Shown piece after piece: positions 53,977 through 64,000 of a stretch of DNA of 64,000 nt. Source of the stretch: Bordetella genomosp. 1 (GTDB taxonomy: Bacteria > Pseudomonadota > Gammaproteobacteria > Burkholderiales > Burkholderiaceae_B); the NCBI RefSeq assembly GCF_002261335.1, contig NZ_NEVL01000003.1, forward strand, positions 1 to 64,000, in the 5' to 3' direction. Below the pieces are notes generated by a model. The model was not told where the DNA came from, did no database searches, and worked only from the letters and a program-made list of their open reading frames with translations. The position numbers and the translations under genes are program-made. Numbering within the stretch: the first letter of the stretch is position 1; each line of letters opens with the position of its first letter.

Positions 53977-54146
53977 ATGTAAAAAATTCCAACCAGGCCA
54001 GGATACGGACTAACCCGAACGGGTACAATCCTTTCCCTGTATGAGTCACCCCAAGGGCGGTCCAAGGCCAGTTTGGTCAGCGCAGGCGCTGTCGCGTAGC
54101 TGCACTTACCAAACTCGCTTTCTTTCCATTGTAAAAGGTGACTTTA

Positions 54147-56510
54147 ATGTCGTACGTCGTTTCGTTCGAGCAGCTCCGCATGACGGATGTGGACTCGGTA
54201 GGAGGCAAGAACGCATCACTTGGTGAAATGATCAGTCAGCTGGCAGGCGCAGGCGTGCGCGTGCCGGGTGGTTTCGCGACCACCGCCGACGCTTTCCGCG
54301 ACTTCCTCAAGGCCAGCGGCCTGGACAAGCGCATTGCAGATCGTCTCACCACGCTGAATCCCGAAGACGTGCGCGAGCTGGCCACCGCCGGCGCCGAGAT
54401 CCGTCAATGGATCATCGAGGCGCCGTTCTCGGCCGAGTTCGAAAAGGCCATCCGCGAGTCGTTCGCCAAGCTCGACGCCGATGGCAAGGGTTCGTTCGCC
54501 GTGCGTTCGTCGGCAACGGCCGAAGATCTGCCCGACGCCTCGTTCGCCGGCCAGCAGGAAACCTTCCTCAACGTGGTCGGCGTCGAAGACGTGCTCGACA
54601 AGATCCGCCACGTGTTCGCCTCGCTGTACAACGACCGCGCGATCTCCTATCGCGTGCACAAGGGCTACGCGCACGCCGACGTCGCGCTGTCGGCCGGCAT
54701 CCAGCGCATGGTGCGTTCCGACAAGGGCAGCGCCGGCGTGATGTTCACCATCGACACCGAATCGGGCTTCCAGGACGTGGTGTTCATCACCTCGTCGTAC
54801 GGCCTGGGCGAAACGGTGGTGCAGGGCGCGGTCAACCCCGACGAGTTCTACGTGTTCAAGCCCTCGCTGGCCAACGGTCACTACCCGATCGTCAGCCGCC
54901 GCATCGGCTCGAAGCTCATCAAGATGGAATTCGATCCCGAGCGCACCGAAGGCCGTGCCGTGCGCACCGTCGACGTGCCCGTGTCCGAGCGCAACCGCTA
55001 CTCCCTGACCGACGACGAAGTGGCCGAACTGGCCCGCTACGCCGTGATCATCGAGCAGCACTACAAGCGTCCGATGGACGTGGAGTGGGGCCGCGACGGC
55101 GTGGACGGCAAGATCTACATCCTGCAGGCGCGTCCGGAAACGGTGAAGTCGCAGCAGGGCGCCAACGACGTGCAGCTGCGCTACCGCCTGAAGGCCACCG
55201 GCCAGGTGCTGGTGACCGGCCGCGCGATCGGCCAGAAGATCGGCGCCGGCCCCGTGCGCATCGTGGCCGACGTGTCCGAAATGGACCGCGTCCAGCCCGG
55301 CGACGTGCTGGTCACCGACATGACCGATCCCAACTGGGAGCCGGTGATGAAGCGTGCCTCGGCCATCGTCACCAACCGGGGTGGCCGTACCTGCCACGCC
55401 GCCATCATCGCGCGCGAGCTCGGCATCCCGGCCGTCGTGGGCTGCGGTGAAGCCACCGACATCCTGAAAGAAGGCCAGAACGTCACGGTCTCGTGCGCCG
55501 AGGGCGACGAAGGCCGCATCTATGACGGCCTGATCGAGACCGAAGTGGAAGAAGTGCGCCGCGGCGCCATGCCCCCGATCGACGTCAAGATCATGATGAA
55601 CGTCGGCAACCCGCAACTGGCCTTCGACTTCGCCCAGATCCCCAATTCGGGCGTGGGCCTGGCTCGTCTCGAGTTCATCATCAACAACAACATCGGCATT
55701 CACCCGAAGGCCGTGCTCGACTACCCGAACGTCGACGGCGAGCTCAAGAAGGCGGTCGAATCGGCCGCCCGTGGCTACGCCAGCCCGCGCGCCTTCTTCG
55801 TCGAGAAGCTGGCCGAAGGCATCGCCACCATCGGCGCCGCGTTCTATCCCAAGTCGGTGATCGTGCGCATGTCCGACTTCAAGTCGAACGAGTACCGCAA
55901 GCTGGTCGGCGGTTCGCGCTACGAGCCCGAGGAAGAGAACCCCATGCTGGGCTTCCGCGGCGCGTCGCGCTACATCGCCGAAGACTTCGCCGAGTGCTTC
56001 CGCATGGAATGCGAAGCGCTGAAGAAGGTGCGCGACGAAATGGGCCTGACCAACGTCGAGATCATGGTGCCGTTCGTGCGCACCGTGGGCCAGGCCAAGC
56101 GCGTGGTCGACCTGCTGGCCAAGCACGGCCTCAAGCGCGGCGAAAACGGCCTGAAGCTCATCATGATGTGCGAAGTGCCGTCCAACGCCATCCTGGCCGA
56201 GCAGTTCCTGGAGCACTTCGACGGCTTCTCGATCGGCTCGAACGACATGACCCAGCTCACGCTCGGCCTCGACCGTGACTCGGGCATGGAGCTGCTGGCC
56301 GCCGACTTCGACGAGCGCGACGACGCCGTCAAGTTCATGCTGCGCCGTGCGATCCAGGCCTGCCTGGCGGCCAACAAGTACGTCGGCATCTGCGGCCAGG
56401 GCCCCAGCGACCATCCCGACTTCGCCCAGTGGCTCAAGGACGAGGGCATCCTGTCGATGTCGCTCAACCCGGACACCGTGGTCGAGACCTGGCAGAACCT
56501 CGCCAAGTAA
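54147..56510 (+). CDS. ppsA: Phosphoenolpyruvate synthase PpsA (787 aa)
   Basis: Makes PEP from pyruvate and ATP for gluconeogenesis. The N-terminal ATP-binding domain has [11 protein letters not shown] and [22 protein letters not shown]. The swivelling domain carries the phospho-His with an adjacent regulated Thr in [23 protein letters not shown]. The C-terminal TIM barrel ends with the Cys-bearing [14 protein letters not shown] at 54147 follows AAAGGTGA; GTG nine bases upstream lies in that site. Full length. Confidence 0.98.
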   Translation: MSYVVSFEQLRMTDVDSVGGKNASLGEMISQLAGAGVRVPGGFATTADAFRDFLKASGLDKRIADRLTTLNPEDVRELATAGAEIRQWIIEAPFSAEFEKAIRESFAKLDADGKGSFAVRSSATAEDLPDASFAGQQETFLNVVGVEDVLDKIRHVFASLYNDRAISYRVHKGYAHADVALSAGIQRMVRSDKGSAGVMFTIDTESGFQDVVFITSSYGLGETVVQGAVNPDEFYVFKPSLANGHYPIVSRRIGSKLIKMEFDPERTEGRAVRTVDVPVSERNRYSLTDDEVAELARYAVIIEQHYKRPMDVEWGRDGVDGKIYILQARPETVKSQQGANDVQLRYRLKATGQVLVTGRAIGQKIGAGPVRIVADVSEMDRVQPGDVLVTDMTDPNWEPVMKRASAIVTNRGGRTCHAAIIARELGIPAVVGCGEATDILKEGQNVTVSCAEGDEGRIYDGLIETEVEEVRRGAMPPIDVKIMMNVGNPQLAFDFAQIPNSGVGLARLEFIINNNIGIHPKAVLDYPNVDGELKKAVESAARGYASPRAFFVEKLAEGIATIGAAFYPKSVIVRMSDFKSNEYRKLVGGSRYEPEEENPMLGFRGASRYIAEDFAECFRMECEALKKVRDEMGLTNVEIMVPFVRTVGQAKRVVDLLAKHGLKRGENGLKLIMMCEVPSNAILAEQFLEHFDGFSIGSNDMTQLTLGLDRDSGMELLAADFDERDDAVKFMLRRAIQACLAANKYVGICGQGPSDHPDFAQWLKDEGILSMSLNPDTVVETWQNLAK

Positions 56511-56549
56511 GGCATCGCCATCGGGCCCGCGCAGCGCGCGGGCCCATGA

Positions 56550-56586
56550 AAAAGGCCTCGCCGGCGCACTGCCGGCGAGGCCTTTT
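56550..56586. terminator. Terminator after ppsA
   Basis: A-run, GGCCTCGCCGGC / GCCGGCGAGGCC (12 bp) with a 5-base loop, then TTTT. A second GC palindrome, GGGCCCGCGC / GCGCGGGCCC, lies just before it at 56523-56545. It separates convergent ppsA and the amidotransferase gene. Confidence 0.85.
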
Positions 56587-56598
56587 CACGTCTGCGGT

Positions 56599-57360
56599 TC
56601 AGGCGGCGATGGCGCTGTCGCGCGCGGCGTGCAGCGCCAGGAACTGGCGCACCAGCGTGCCGGCCTGCGGCGTGGCGTGCACGCCCTGGTGCAGGGCGGC
56701 CGTGTCGAGGCCTTCGCGGCCGTAGGGCTCGGCGTAGTGTTCGATGTGCTCGGCCACGAAGCCGGGCGCGAATTCGGGATGGAACTGGGTGCTGTAGATG
56801 CCGGGCGCGTGGCGCAGCAACTGGTTTGCGTCCAGTGCCGAGCGCGCCAGCGACACGGCGCCGGGTGGCAGGCGCAGCACGGTCTGGGCATGCATCATCT
56901 GCGCGTCGAAGCGGTCGGGCAGGGTGGCCGCCAGCGCGTCGTCCGCGGCGGCCTCGGTGAGGTCGACCGGCAGGGTGCCGAGCTCGCGGCCGGCGGGGTT
57001 GTAGGCCACTTCGCCGCCGAAGGCGTGCGCCAGCAGCTGATGGCCGTAGCAGATGCCGAACATGGGCAGGCCGGCGGCCTTCGCGCCGCGCAGCCAGTCG
57101 GCGCAGACCTCGCTCCAGGGCTCGCGATCGGTGACCATCGCGGGCGAGCCGGTGATGAGCGCGGCACGATACTGGTCCGGCGCGCGCGGCGCCTCGTCGA
57201 GCCAGACGCGCACCACCTCGACCTCGGCGGCGTCCAGGCCGGCGGCCCGGCGCAGCATCTCGCCGTAGGTGCCGTGGCGGCTCGCCAGGCCCGGCTCGGG
57301 ATCGCCGGTGTGCAGGATCAGGACGGGCAGGGCAGGCGGCAGGGCGTGGACGTCGGTCAT
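56599..57360 (-). CDS. Class I glutamine amidotransferase-like protein (253 aa)
   Basis: Triad-type GATase fold. The nucleophile elbow is GICYGHQLLAHAFGG (Cys), and the His/Glu pair is in YSTQFHPEFAPGF. Proteins of this stand-alone type resemble GuaA N-terminal domains and are often annotated as GMP synthase-like or gamma-glutamyl hydrolases of small amines. No synthetase partner lies beside it. The ATG at 57360 gives the best start; an open frame continues upstream. Confidence 0.88.
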   Translation of the reverse strand: MTDVHALPPALPVLILHTGDPEPGLASRHGTYGEMLRRAAGLDAAEVEVVRVWLDEAPRAPDQYRAALITGSPAMVTDREPWSEVCADWLRGAKAAGLPMFGICYGHQLLAHAFGGEVAYNPAGRELGTLPVDLTEAAADDALAATLPDRFDAQMMHAQTVLRLPPGAVSLARSALDANQLLRHAPGIYSTQFHPEFAPGFVAEHIEHYAEPYGREGLDTAALHQGVHATPQAGTLVRQFLALHAARDSAIAA

Positions 57361-57493
57361 GGCAAAAAGCGGACGGATGAGCGCGGGGCGCGGTGAATCC
57401 GCATGATATACCGCGAGCCCGGAGGAGGCGGGCGCGGCGGGCCGCGCGAAAGCCCGTACAATCGGTTCAGTAACAAGTCGGGGGATCGAAAGC

Positions 57494-57931
57494 ATGTGGT
57501 ATTGGTTCGGTTTGGCGGCGCTGGCGCTGATCGGTGAGCTCAGTTCCGGCACGTTCTATCTGCTGCTCGTGGCCCTCGGCCTGGTGGGCGGCGGCCTGGC
57601 GGCCTGGGGCGGCCTCGAGCTGCCCTGGCAGATCCTGGCCAGCGCCGTCGTCGCGCTGGTGGGCCTGTTCATCCTGCGCCGCACCGGCGTCCTCAAGAAA
57701 CGCGAGGTCGACGCCAACGGCAATGCCGACGTCAATCTCGACATCGGCCAGGTGGTCGAGGTGCAGAGCTGGTCGGCCGAGGGGCTGGCCCGCGTCTGGT
57801 ACCGCGGCGCCCACTGGCAGGCCCAGCTGGCCGAAGGCGCGCCGCGCCAGGCCGGCACGCATCGCATCAGCGCCGTGCGCGGCTCGGTGCTGATCCTGGC
57901 GCCCCGCAACGACGCACCCGTCGCGCACTGA
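57494..57931 (+). CDS. NfeD family membrane protein (145 aa)
   Basis: Three membrane helices in the first 65 residues (WYWFGLAALALIGELSSGTFYLLLVALGLVGG region), then an OB-fold domain with the closing LILAPR. NfeD proteins are encoded beside SPFH/stomatin proteins and are thought to be membrane partners of them. That gene follows 47 bases later. The short (NfeD1b-like) form lacks the protease domain. Confidence 0.9.
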   Translation: MWYWFGLAALALIGELSSGTFYLLLVALGLVGGGLAAWGGLELPWQILASAVVALVGLFILRRTGVLKKREVDANGNADVNLDIGQVVEVQSWSAEGLARVWYRGAHWQAQLAEGAPRQAGTHRISAVRGSVLILAPRNDAPVAH

Positions 57932-57978
57932 GACTACGCGCGCGGGCAGCGGGCCCGCGTGCTTCCACTGGAGTGAAT

Positions 57979-58902
57979 ATGCTGGATACCTCTACCGTCG
58001 TCCTGCTGGTGGTGCTGCTGCTGGCGCTGATCATCATCGTCAAGGCCATCGCCATCGTGCCGCAGCAACATGCCTGGGTGGTCGAACGCCTGGGCAAATT
58101 CGACCGCGTGCTGTCGCCCGGCGCAGGCTTCGTGATCCCGTTCATCGAGCGCGTTTCCTACAAGCACTCGCTCAAGGAAATCCCGCTCGACGTGCCCAGC
58201 CAGGTCTGCATCACGCGCGACAACACGCAGCTGCAGGTCGACGGCGTGCTGTACTTCCAGGTCACCGACCCGATGCGCGCCTCCTACGGCTCGTCGAACT
58301 ACATCCTGGCCATCACGCAGCTGTCGCAGACCACGCTGCGCTCGGTGATCGGCAAGCTCGAGCTCGATCGCACCTTCGAGGAGCGCGAGTTCATCAACAG
58401 CACCATCGTCGCGTCGCTCGACGAGGCCGCGCTGAACTGGGGCGTGAAGGTGCTGCGCTACGAGATCAAGGACCTGACCCCGCCCAACGAGATCCTGCGC
58501 GCCATGCAGGCCCAGATCACGGCCGAGCGCGAGAAGCGCGCGCTGATCGCCGCGTCAGAAGGCCGCCGCCAGGAGCAGATCAACATCGCCACCGGCGAAC
58601 GCGAAGCCGCCATCGCCCGCTCCGAGGGCGAGAAGCAGGCCCAGATCAACAAGGCCCAGGGCGAGGCGGCCGCCGTGGTCGCCATCGCCGAGGCCAACGC
58701 CCGCGCCATCGCGCAGGTGGGCGAGGCCATCAACCTGCCGGGCGGCGCGCAGGCGGTCAACCTCAAGGTGGCCGAGCAATATGTCGAGGCCTTCTCCAAG
58801 GTCGCCAAGGAAGGCAACACCCTCATCGTGCCGTCGACCATGTCGGACATGGGCGGACTGGTGGCGTCCGCCATGTCGATCGTGAAGGGGACGCGGACCT
58901 GA
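57979..58902 (+). CDS. SPFH/band 7 membrane protein, QmcA-like (307 aa)
   Basis: An N-terminal membrane anchor (about residues 8-28) is followed by the SPFH domain: PQQHAWVVERLGKFDRVLSPGAGFVIPFIERV, then DNTQLQVDGVLYFQVTDP, and a Glu/Ala-rich coiled coil (AEREKRALIAASEGRRQEQ region). Such proteins form large ring assemblies around membrane proteases. ATG at 57979 follows TGGAG; a GTG two codons earlier overlaps that site. Confidence 0.94.
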   Translation: MLDTSTVVLLVVLLLALIIIVKAIAIVPQQHAWVVERLGKFDRVLSPGAGFVIPFIERVSYKHSLKEIPLDVPSQVCITRDNTQLQVDGVLYFQVTDPMRASYGSSNYILAITQLSQTTLRSVIGKLELDRTFEEREFINSTIVASLDEAALNWGVKVLRYEIKDLTPPNEILRAMQAQITAEREKRALIAASEGRRQEQINIATGEREAAIARSEGEKQAQINKAQGEAAAVVAIAEANARAIAQVGEAINLPGGAQAVNLKVAEQYVEAFSKVAKEGNTLIVPSTMSDMGGLVASAMSIVKGTRT

Positions 58903-58967
58903 TCGTCCCGATTCCGATCCTTTGAAGCGGCGGCCCGAGTGGCCGCCGTTTCGCAATCTCCGCTGCC

Positions 58968-60131
58968 ATGCTGGCTCCCATCAATCTGCTGTTCATCACC
59001 GCGCTCGCGACCTTCATCGCATTGTGCGTGCTGGGCTCGCTCGCGCGCAGCGGCATCGCCGGCATCCGCGGCGCGCTGGCCGCCAACGGCCTGACCATCG
59101 TCGCGCTGATCGCCTTCACCGAACAGACCCGCGAGGGCGCGCTCTGGCTCTCGGTGATGCTCGCCAATTTCCTGATGAGCGGCGCGCTGATCCTGTTCTA
59201 TGCCTCGTTCCGGCGCTTTCTGGGGCACAGCGTGCCGTGGCGCCGGCTCCTGGTCGCGCTCGGGCTGTTCATGGTGGTGCTGTACGTGTTCACGTACCTG
59301 CACTGGAACCTGGCGGTGCGCATCGTGGCCGCCTCGGCGCTGCACTTCGCGATCCTGGCCTCGCTGGCGCACTCGATCTGGTCGACCCAGCGCCCGCGCG
59401 GCTGGCGCTACAGCGAGGTGTTCTGCCTGGTGCTGATGCTGACGGCGGTGGCCGGCCATCTGCTGCGGATCTTCGTGTATGCCACGGGGCTCGAGCAGTC
59501 GATGGTGATGATGGCGCCCACGCTGTGGAACGTGATCTTTCTGTCGCTCGGCGTGCTGGTGATGCCCAGCCTCACGCTGGGCTTCATCATGATGATCCAC
59601 GACCGCATGCTGGCCGACCGCGAGCGCGAGGCCAACATCGATTTCCTCACCGGCGTGCTGTCGCGCAAGGCCTGGTGGAGCGAGGTCGAACGGCTGGGCG
59701 CGCAGGTGCGGCGCGGCCGCACGCCGCTGGCGCTGCTGATCCTCGACATCGATCACTTCAAGCGCATCAACGACACCATCGGGCATCCCGGCGGCGACGC
59801 CGTGCTGCGCCATTTCGCCTCGCTCGCGGCCACCACGCTGCGCGCCAGCGACGTGCTGGGGCGCCTGGGGGGCGAGGAGTTCGTGGTGGCCCTGCCGGGC
59901 ACCGCGCTGCAGGAGGCGCGGCTGGTGGCCGAGCGCATGCTGGCCGCGGTGGCGGCCGTGCCGTGCCGCTATGGCGACAAGGAGTGGAGCTACACCTTCA
60001 GCGCGGGGCTGACGCGCTGGGATGGCGTGCAGCCCCTGCAGGATGTGATGGAGCGCGCCGATCGCGCGCTCTACGCGGCCAAGCAGTCGGGCCGCAACCG
60101 GGTGGTGGTAGACACCAGCGTCCCGGTGTGA
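58968..60131 (+). CDS. Membrane-bound diguanylate cyclase (GGDEF protein, 387 aa)
   Basis: Six or seven hydrophobic helices fill residues 1-210. The GGDEF domain follows: FLTGVLSRKAWW, LILDIDHFKRINDTIGH, and the active-site GGEEF at 301-305. An inhibitory I-site RxxD (RASD, 292-295) lies exactly five residues before it. The protein should make cyclic di-GMP and be feedback inhibited. The membrane part matches no sensing domain I can name. It links functionally to the motility genes at the left of the window, but is not near them. Confidence 0.93.
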   Translation: MLAPINLLFITALATFIALCVLGSLARSGIAGIRGALAANGLTIVALIAFTEQTREGALWLSVMLANFLMSGALILFYASFRRFLGHSVPWRRLLVALGLFMVVLYVFTYLHWNLAVRIVAASALHFAILASLAHSIWSTQRPRGWRYSEVFCLVLMLTAVAGHLLRIFVYATGLEQSMVMMAPTLWNVIFLSLGVLVMPSLTLGFIMMIHDRMLADREREANIDFLTGVLSRKAWWSEVERLGAQVRRGRTPLALLILDIDHFKRINDTIGHPGGDAVLRHFASLAATTLRASDVLGRLGGEEFVVALPGTALQEARLVAERMLAAVAAVPCRYGDKEWSYTFSAGLTRWDGVQPLQDVMERADRALYAAKQSGRNRVVVDTSVPV

Positions 60132-60138
60132 GCGGGCC

Positions 60139-60606
60139 TCAGTCGTCGCGCGACTTGCTGCGCGTGTCGTGCTTCATGATGCGCTCGTGTTCGCGCTGCC
60201 AGTCTTTCTCGCGGGCGGTGTCGCGCTTGTCGTAGAGCTTCTTGCCGCGGCCCAGCGCGAAATCGAGCTTGATGCGGCCGTTCTTATAATGCAGGTTCAG
60301 CGGCACCAGCGTGAAGCCGCGCTGCTCGACCTTGCCGATCAGCTTGCTGATTTCCTCGGCGTGCAGCAGCAGCTTGCGCGTGCGGACCGCGTCGGGGTGG
60401 ATGTGGGTGGAGGCCGTGGGCAGCGGACTGACGTGCATGCCGAGCAGATACAGCTCGCCTTCGCGTACGATGACGTAGCTCTCCTTGAGTTGCACGCGAC
60501 CTTCGCGAATCGCCTTGACCTCCCAGCCTTCCAGGACCAGGCCGGCCTCAAAGCGGTCTTCGATGAAATAGTCGTGCGTGGCCTTGCGGTTTTCGATGAT
60601 GCTCAT
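60139..60606 (-). CDS. smpB: SsrA-binding protein SmpB (155 aa)
   Basis: Partner of tmRNA in ribosome rescue. Landmarks: [31 protein letters not shown], then [15 protein letters not shown] and the basic C-terminal tail [15 protein letters not shown] that enters the A site. Length is standard. It is divergent from the RatA-like gene. No ssrA gene is seen nearby. Confidence 0.98.
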   Translation of the reverse strand: MSIIENRKATHDYFIEDRFEAGLVLEGWEVKAIREGRVQLKESYVIVREGELYLLGMHVSPLPTASTHIHPDAVRTRKLLLHAEEISKLIGKVEQRGFTLVPLNLHYKNGRIKLDFALGRGKKLYDKRDTAREKDWQREHERIMKHDTRSKSRDD

Positions 60607-60671
60607 AGACGCAATGAATGGGGCGCGCGATACCGGTAAAATCTTGCCATTCTAGCCATTTGCGATAGCCG

Positions 60672-61106
60672 ATGCACAAAGTCCAACGATCCGTCCTCGT
60701 TCCTTATAGCGACGCCCAGATGTTCCAGCTGGTCGCCGACGTGGACAAATACCCTGAATTCATGCCCTGGTGCGGCGGCGCCGAGATCCAGTCGCGTGAC
60801 GAACATGGCATGCAGGCCTCGGTGACGATCGCGTTCGCGGGCCTGAAGCAGCGTTTTACCACGCGCAACACCCACGATTTCCCGCGCCGCATCGATCTCG
60901 AGCTGGTCGACGGCCCGTTCTCGATGCTGGTGGGCCACTGGGAGTTCCAGCCGCTGGCCGAAGACGCCTGCAAGGTGCTGTTCACGATGGAATACGCCTT
61001 CTCCAGCCGCGCCCTCGAAATGGTGGTGGGTCCGGTGTTCAACCGCATCGCCTCCAGCTTCATCGAGTCGTTCACCAAGCGGGCAGGGCAGGTGTATGGC
61101 GAGTGA
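60672..61106 (+). CDS. ratA: RatA/COQ10-type START domain protein (144 aa)
   Basis: Single polyketide-cyclase/START-like fold: HKVQRSVLVPYSDAQMFQLVADVDKYPEFMPWC opens it, and FQPLAEDACKVLFTMEYAFSSRAL and a C-terminal helix close it. E. coli RatA is described as a ribosome-associating toxin, while close relatives bind ubiquinone; this protein could do either. It is divergent from smpB and overlaps the rnfH-like gene by 11 bases, an arrangement shared with enterics. Confidence 0.92.
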   Translation: MHKVQRSVLVPYSDAQMFQLVADVDKYPEFMPWCGGAEIQSRDEHGMQASVTIAFAGLKQRFTTRNTHDFPRRIDLELVDGPFSMLVGHWEFQPLAEDACKVLFTMEYAFSSRALEMVVGPVFNRIASSFIESFTKRAGQVYGE

Positions 61107-61440
61107 TGCCGGCCCGCTGCGCGTGACCGTCTGCCACGCGCAACCCGACGCGATCTGGTCGCGCGAGCTGGTGCTGGCCGCGGGCGCGACCGTGGGCGAG
61201 GCGATTGCCGCGAGCGGCTTCGCCGCGGCCTTTCCCGACACCGATCCCTACGCCCATGGCGTGGGCGTGCTGGGCCAGCTGCGCGATGCCGGCGCGGTCC
61301 TGGCAGACGGCGACCGCGTCGAGATCTACCGTCCGCTGAGCTTCGATCCGATGGAGTCGCGGCGCCGCCGTGACGCCCACCGGCGCGCGCGCGCCACCGC
61401 CGCCGCGGGCGGGCGCGAACGGCCGGCCGGGCTGCTCTGA
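61096..61440 (+). CDS. RnfH/RatB family protein (114 aa)
   Basis: A small ubiquitin-like fold: VTVCHAQPDAIWSRELVLAAGATVGEAIAASG, VGVLGQLRDAGAVLADGDRVEIYRPL, DPMESRRRRDAH. The C-terminus is Arg/Ala-rich. The name comes from Rhodobacter rnf clusters; here no rnf genes are present and the constant neighbour is ratA. Function is unknown. The start lies inside the ratA-like gene. Confidence 0.9.
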   Translation: MASDAGPLRVTVCHAQPDAIWSRELVLAAGATVGEAIAASGFAAAFPDTDPYAHGVGVLGQLRDAGAVLADGDRVEIYRPLSFDPMESRRRRDAHRRARATAAAGGRERPAGLL

Positions 61441-61520
61441 GCGTCGGGCCGGCGGCGCCGCGCCCCGGCCTGGATCCGTCCCCTTGTGTTATCCGACGCG
61501 CACCCCGCGCGTCCGGAGGA

Positions 61521-61538
61521 TTGTCTCTGGCGAGACAA
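61521..61538. promoter_or_regulatory. Perfect palindrome TTGTCTC-TGGC-GAGACAA
   Basis: Seven-base perfect arms with a 4-base spacer, in the 244-bp gap before the valine-degradation genes. It has the size and symmetry of a GntR, TetR or similar dimer site. A role as a terminator for the ratA-rnfH-like unit is less likely, since no T-run follows. Confidence 0.5.
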
Positions 61539-61582
61539 ACCTCGGCTCCCGCTCGCCGTAACATGGGCCGTCGCGCTGGCGG

Positions 61583-61598
61583 CTTACGTTTACGTCAA
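61583..61598 (+). promoter_or_regulatory. LiuR-like operator upstream of valine-degradation genes
   Basis: CTTACGTTTACGTCAA closely resembles the MerR-family LiuR site (TTTACGT/ACGTAAA-type palindrome) used for branched-chain amino acid catabolism in proteobacteria. ACGTCATG follows, extending the ACGT periodicity. The downstream gene products fit this pathway. Confidence 0.55.
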
Positions 61599-61684
61599 CG
61601 TCATGTCAGAATGGGCATGCGAGACGGTTCATGAGACCGCAGCACAGCCATAAGACCATACCGACAACAATCAGGAGACGGGCT

Positions 61685-62835
<1,151 letters not shown>

Positions 62836-62839
<4 letters not shown>

Positions 62840-64000
62840 CTTCCCCCGTGTTGTTCGAAGAACGGATCGCCGACAACGGTTCGCGCATCGGCGTGGCGAC
62901 CCTCAACGCGCCACAGACCCTCAACAGCCTGTCGCTCGAGATGGTCGACCTGCTCGACGAGCGCCTGCAGGCCTGGGCCGTCGACCCCGCCGTCGCGCTG
63001 GTGATCCTGCAGGGCGCGGGCGACCGCGCCTTCTGCGCCGGGGGCGATCTGCAGAGCCTGTACCGCAGCATGCAGGAGCACCAGGGCCAAGGCCCCTGGG
63101 CCAACACCTACGCACGCAAGTTCTTCGAACACGAGTACCGCCTCGACTACCGCATCCATGCCTACCCCAAGCCCATCCTGTGCTGGGGCACCGGCATCGT
63201 GATGGGCGGCGGCATGGGGCTGATGATGGGCGCGAGCCATCGCGTGGTGAGCGAGACCACCCGCATGGCGATGCCGGAGATCAGCATCGGCCTGTTTCCC
63301 GACGTGGGCGGCAGCTGGCTGCTCAACCGCATGCCCGGGCGTGCCGGCATGTTCCTGGCGCTCACCGGCGCCAACCTCAACGCCTCCGACGCCTTCTATG
63401 CCGGCATGGCGGACTTCCGCCTCGACACGGCCCGCTGGGACGACTTCAACGAAGCGCTGCTGCATGAGCCGTGGGCGAGCCAGCCCGGCGGCCCGGGCAC
63501 TGGCAACATCGCGCCGCGCTCGATCAACGACGGGCTGCTGCGCCAGGTGCTGCTGGCCCACGAGCCGTCGGCGCCGCTGGAGCCGGGTCCGCTGCGCCAC
63601 AACGCCTTTTTGGTCAACAGCGTGGCCAGCAGCAACCGCTTCGACGAGATCATCGAGGAAATCACCGACCTGAAGGATCACGCCGATCCGTGGCTCGCGC
63701 GCGCGGCCCAGACCCTGCTGGCCGGGTCGCCCGGTTCGGCGCGGCTGGCGTTCGCGCTGCAGAGCCGCCTGCGCCTGCGCTCGCTCGAAGACGTGTTCCG
63801 CGCGGAGTACGTGGCCGCGCTGGTGTGCACGGCCTACGGCGACCTGCAGGAGGGCATCCGCGCGCTCCTGATCGACAAGGACAAGCGCCCGCGCTGGCAG
63901 CCGGCCACCTTCGCCGACGCCACCGATGCGTGGGTGCAGGCGTTTTTTGCGGAGCCCTGGCCCGAAGGCACGGCGCATCCGCTCGAAGACCTGGGCCAGC
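62836..64000 (+). CDS. 3-Hydroxyisobutyryl-CoA hydrolase / enoyl-CoA hydratase family protein (3' end outside the window)
   Basis: The frame opens at ATG 62836 (ATGA overlap with the dehydrogenase stop) and runs to the last base without a stop, 388 codons. The crotonase fold is seen in FCAGGDLQSLY (oxyanion loop) and MPEISIGLFPDVGGSWLL, the pattern of the ECH_2/HIBCH group, which hydrolyses 3-hydroxyisobutyryl-CoA in valine degradation. Only a few residues should be missing by family length. It is paired with the isobutyryl-CoA dehydrogenase-like gene. Confidence 0.9.

Noticed and set aside
60672-61440. RatA and RnfH-like genes as a toxin-antitoxin system
   Set aside because: The RatA-like protein is a ubiquinone-binding type START protein, and the pair has no antitoxin features; it is a conserved housekeeping neighbourhood of smpB.

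Overview
The window is GC-rich (high 60s per cent by eye) bacterial chromosome, almost fully coding, with short intergenic gaps and many 4-8 bp gene overlaps. Gene order from glnD-map-rpsB-tsf-pyrH-frr-uppS-cdsA-dxr-rseP-bamA-skp-lpxD-fabZ-lpxA-lpxB-rnhB to ppsR/ppsA, together with a Bug-type (Bordetella uptake gene) solute receptor, points to Burkholderiales, most likely Alcaligenaceae (Bordetella, Achromobacter or a relative). The genus cannot be fixed from the sequence alone. No phage, insertion sequence, CRISPR array, rRNA or tRNA was seen.

Layout. (1) 1-4398: the C-terminus of a chemoreceptor, a small lipoprotein, a transmembrane chemoreceptor and an Aer-type PAS chemoreceptor, all on the plus strand. 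(2) 4420-21250: a flagellar block. fliFGHIJKLMNOPQR runs on the minus strand and fliE is divergent. Beyond fliE come an unknown 134-residue gene, a short FlhB-C-terminus-like gene, a second FliK-like gene, fliT, fliS, fliD and flaG, all minus. flaG is preceded by a near-consensus sigma-28 promoter, but no flagellin gene lies beside it. (3) 21400-25998: a catabolic module with an IclR regulator facing an acyl-CoA dehydrogenase, a CaiB/BaiF CoA transferase, a Bug receptor and a cupin; the last four look like one operon behind a palindromic operator candidate.

(4) 26165-30517: folC, dedD (SPOR), cvpA and purF, ended by a strong terminator. (5) 30534-35303: map, glnD, marC-like and dsbB on the minus strand. 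(6) 35304-36126: an 823-bp non-coding gap upstream of rpsB. (7) 36127-52056: the long essential operon for translation (rpsB, tsf, frr), UMP kinase, isoprenoid and phospholipid synthesis (uppS, cdsA, dxr), envelope proteolysis and outer-membrane assembly (rseP, bamA, skp), lipid A and fatty acid synthesis (lpxD, fabZ, lpxA, lpxB), then rnhB and a SpoU-type RNA methyltransferase. (8) 52170-53047: two overlapping lipoprotein genes behind a repeat-rich promoter region.

(9) 53152-56510: divergent ppsR and ppsA (PEP synthase and its regulatory kinase/phosphorylase). (10) 56599-61440: a class I glutamine amidotransferase, an NfeD/SPFH pair, a membrane diguanylate cyclase, smpB, and a RatA/RnfH pair. 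(11) 61685-64000: an isobutyryl-CoA dehydrogenase-like gene overlapping a 3-hydroxyisobutyryl-CoA hydrolase-like gene that runs off the end. This is a valine-degradation operon with a LiuR-like operator and a second perfect palindrome upstream.

The parts most worth following up are the second FliK/FlhB-like/unknown cluster, the IclR-cupin-Bug-CoA transferase-dehydrogenase module, the long rpsB leader gap, the lipoprotein pair, and several operator or hairpin structures. Nothing here amounts to a clearly new defence or mobile system.
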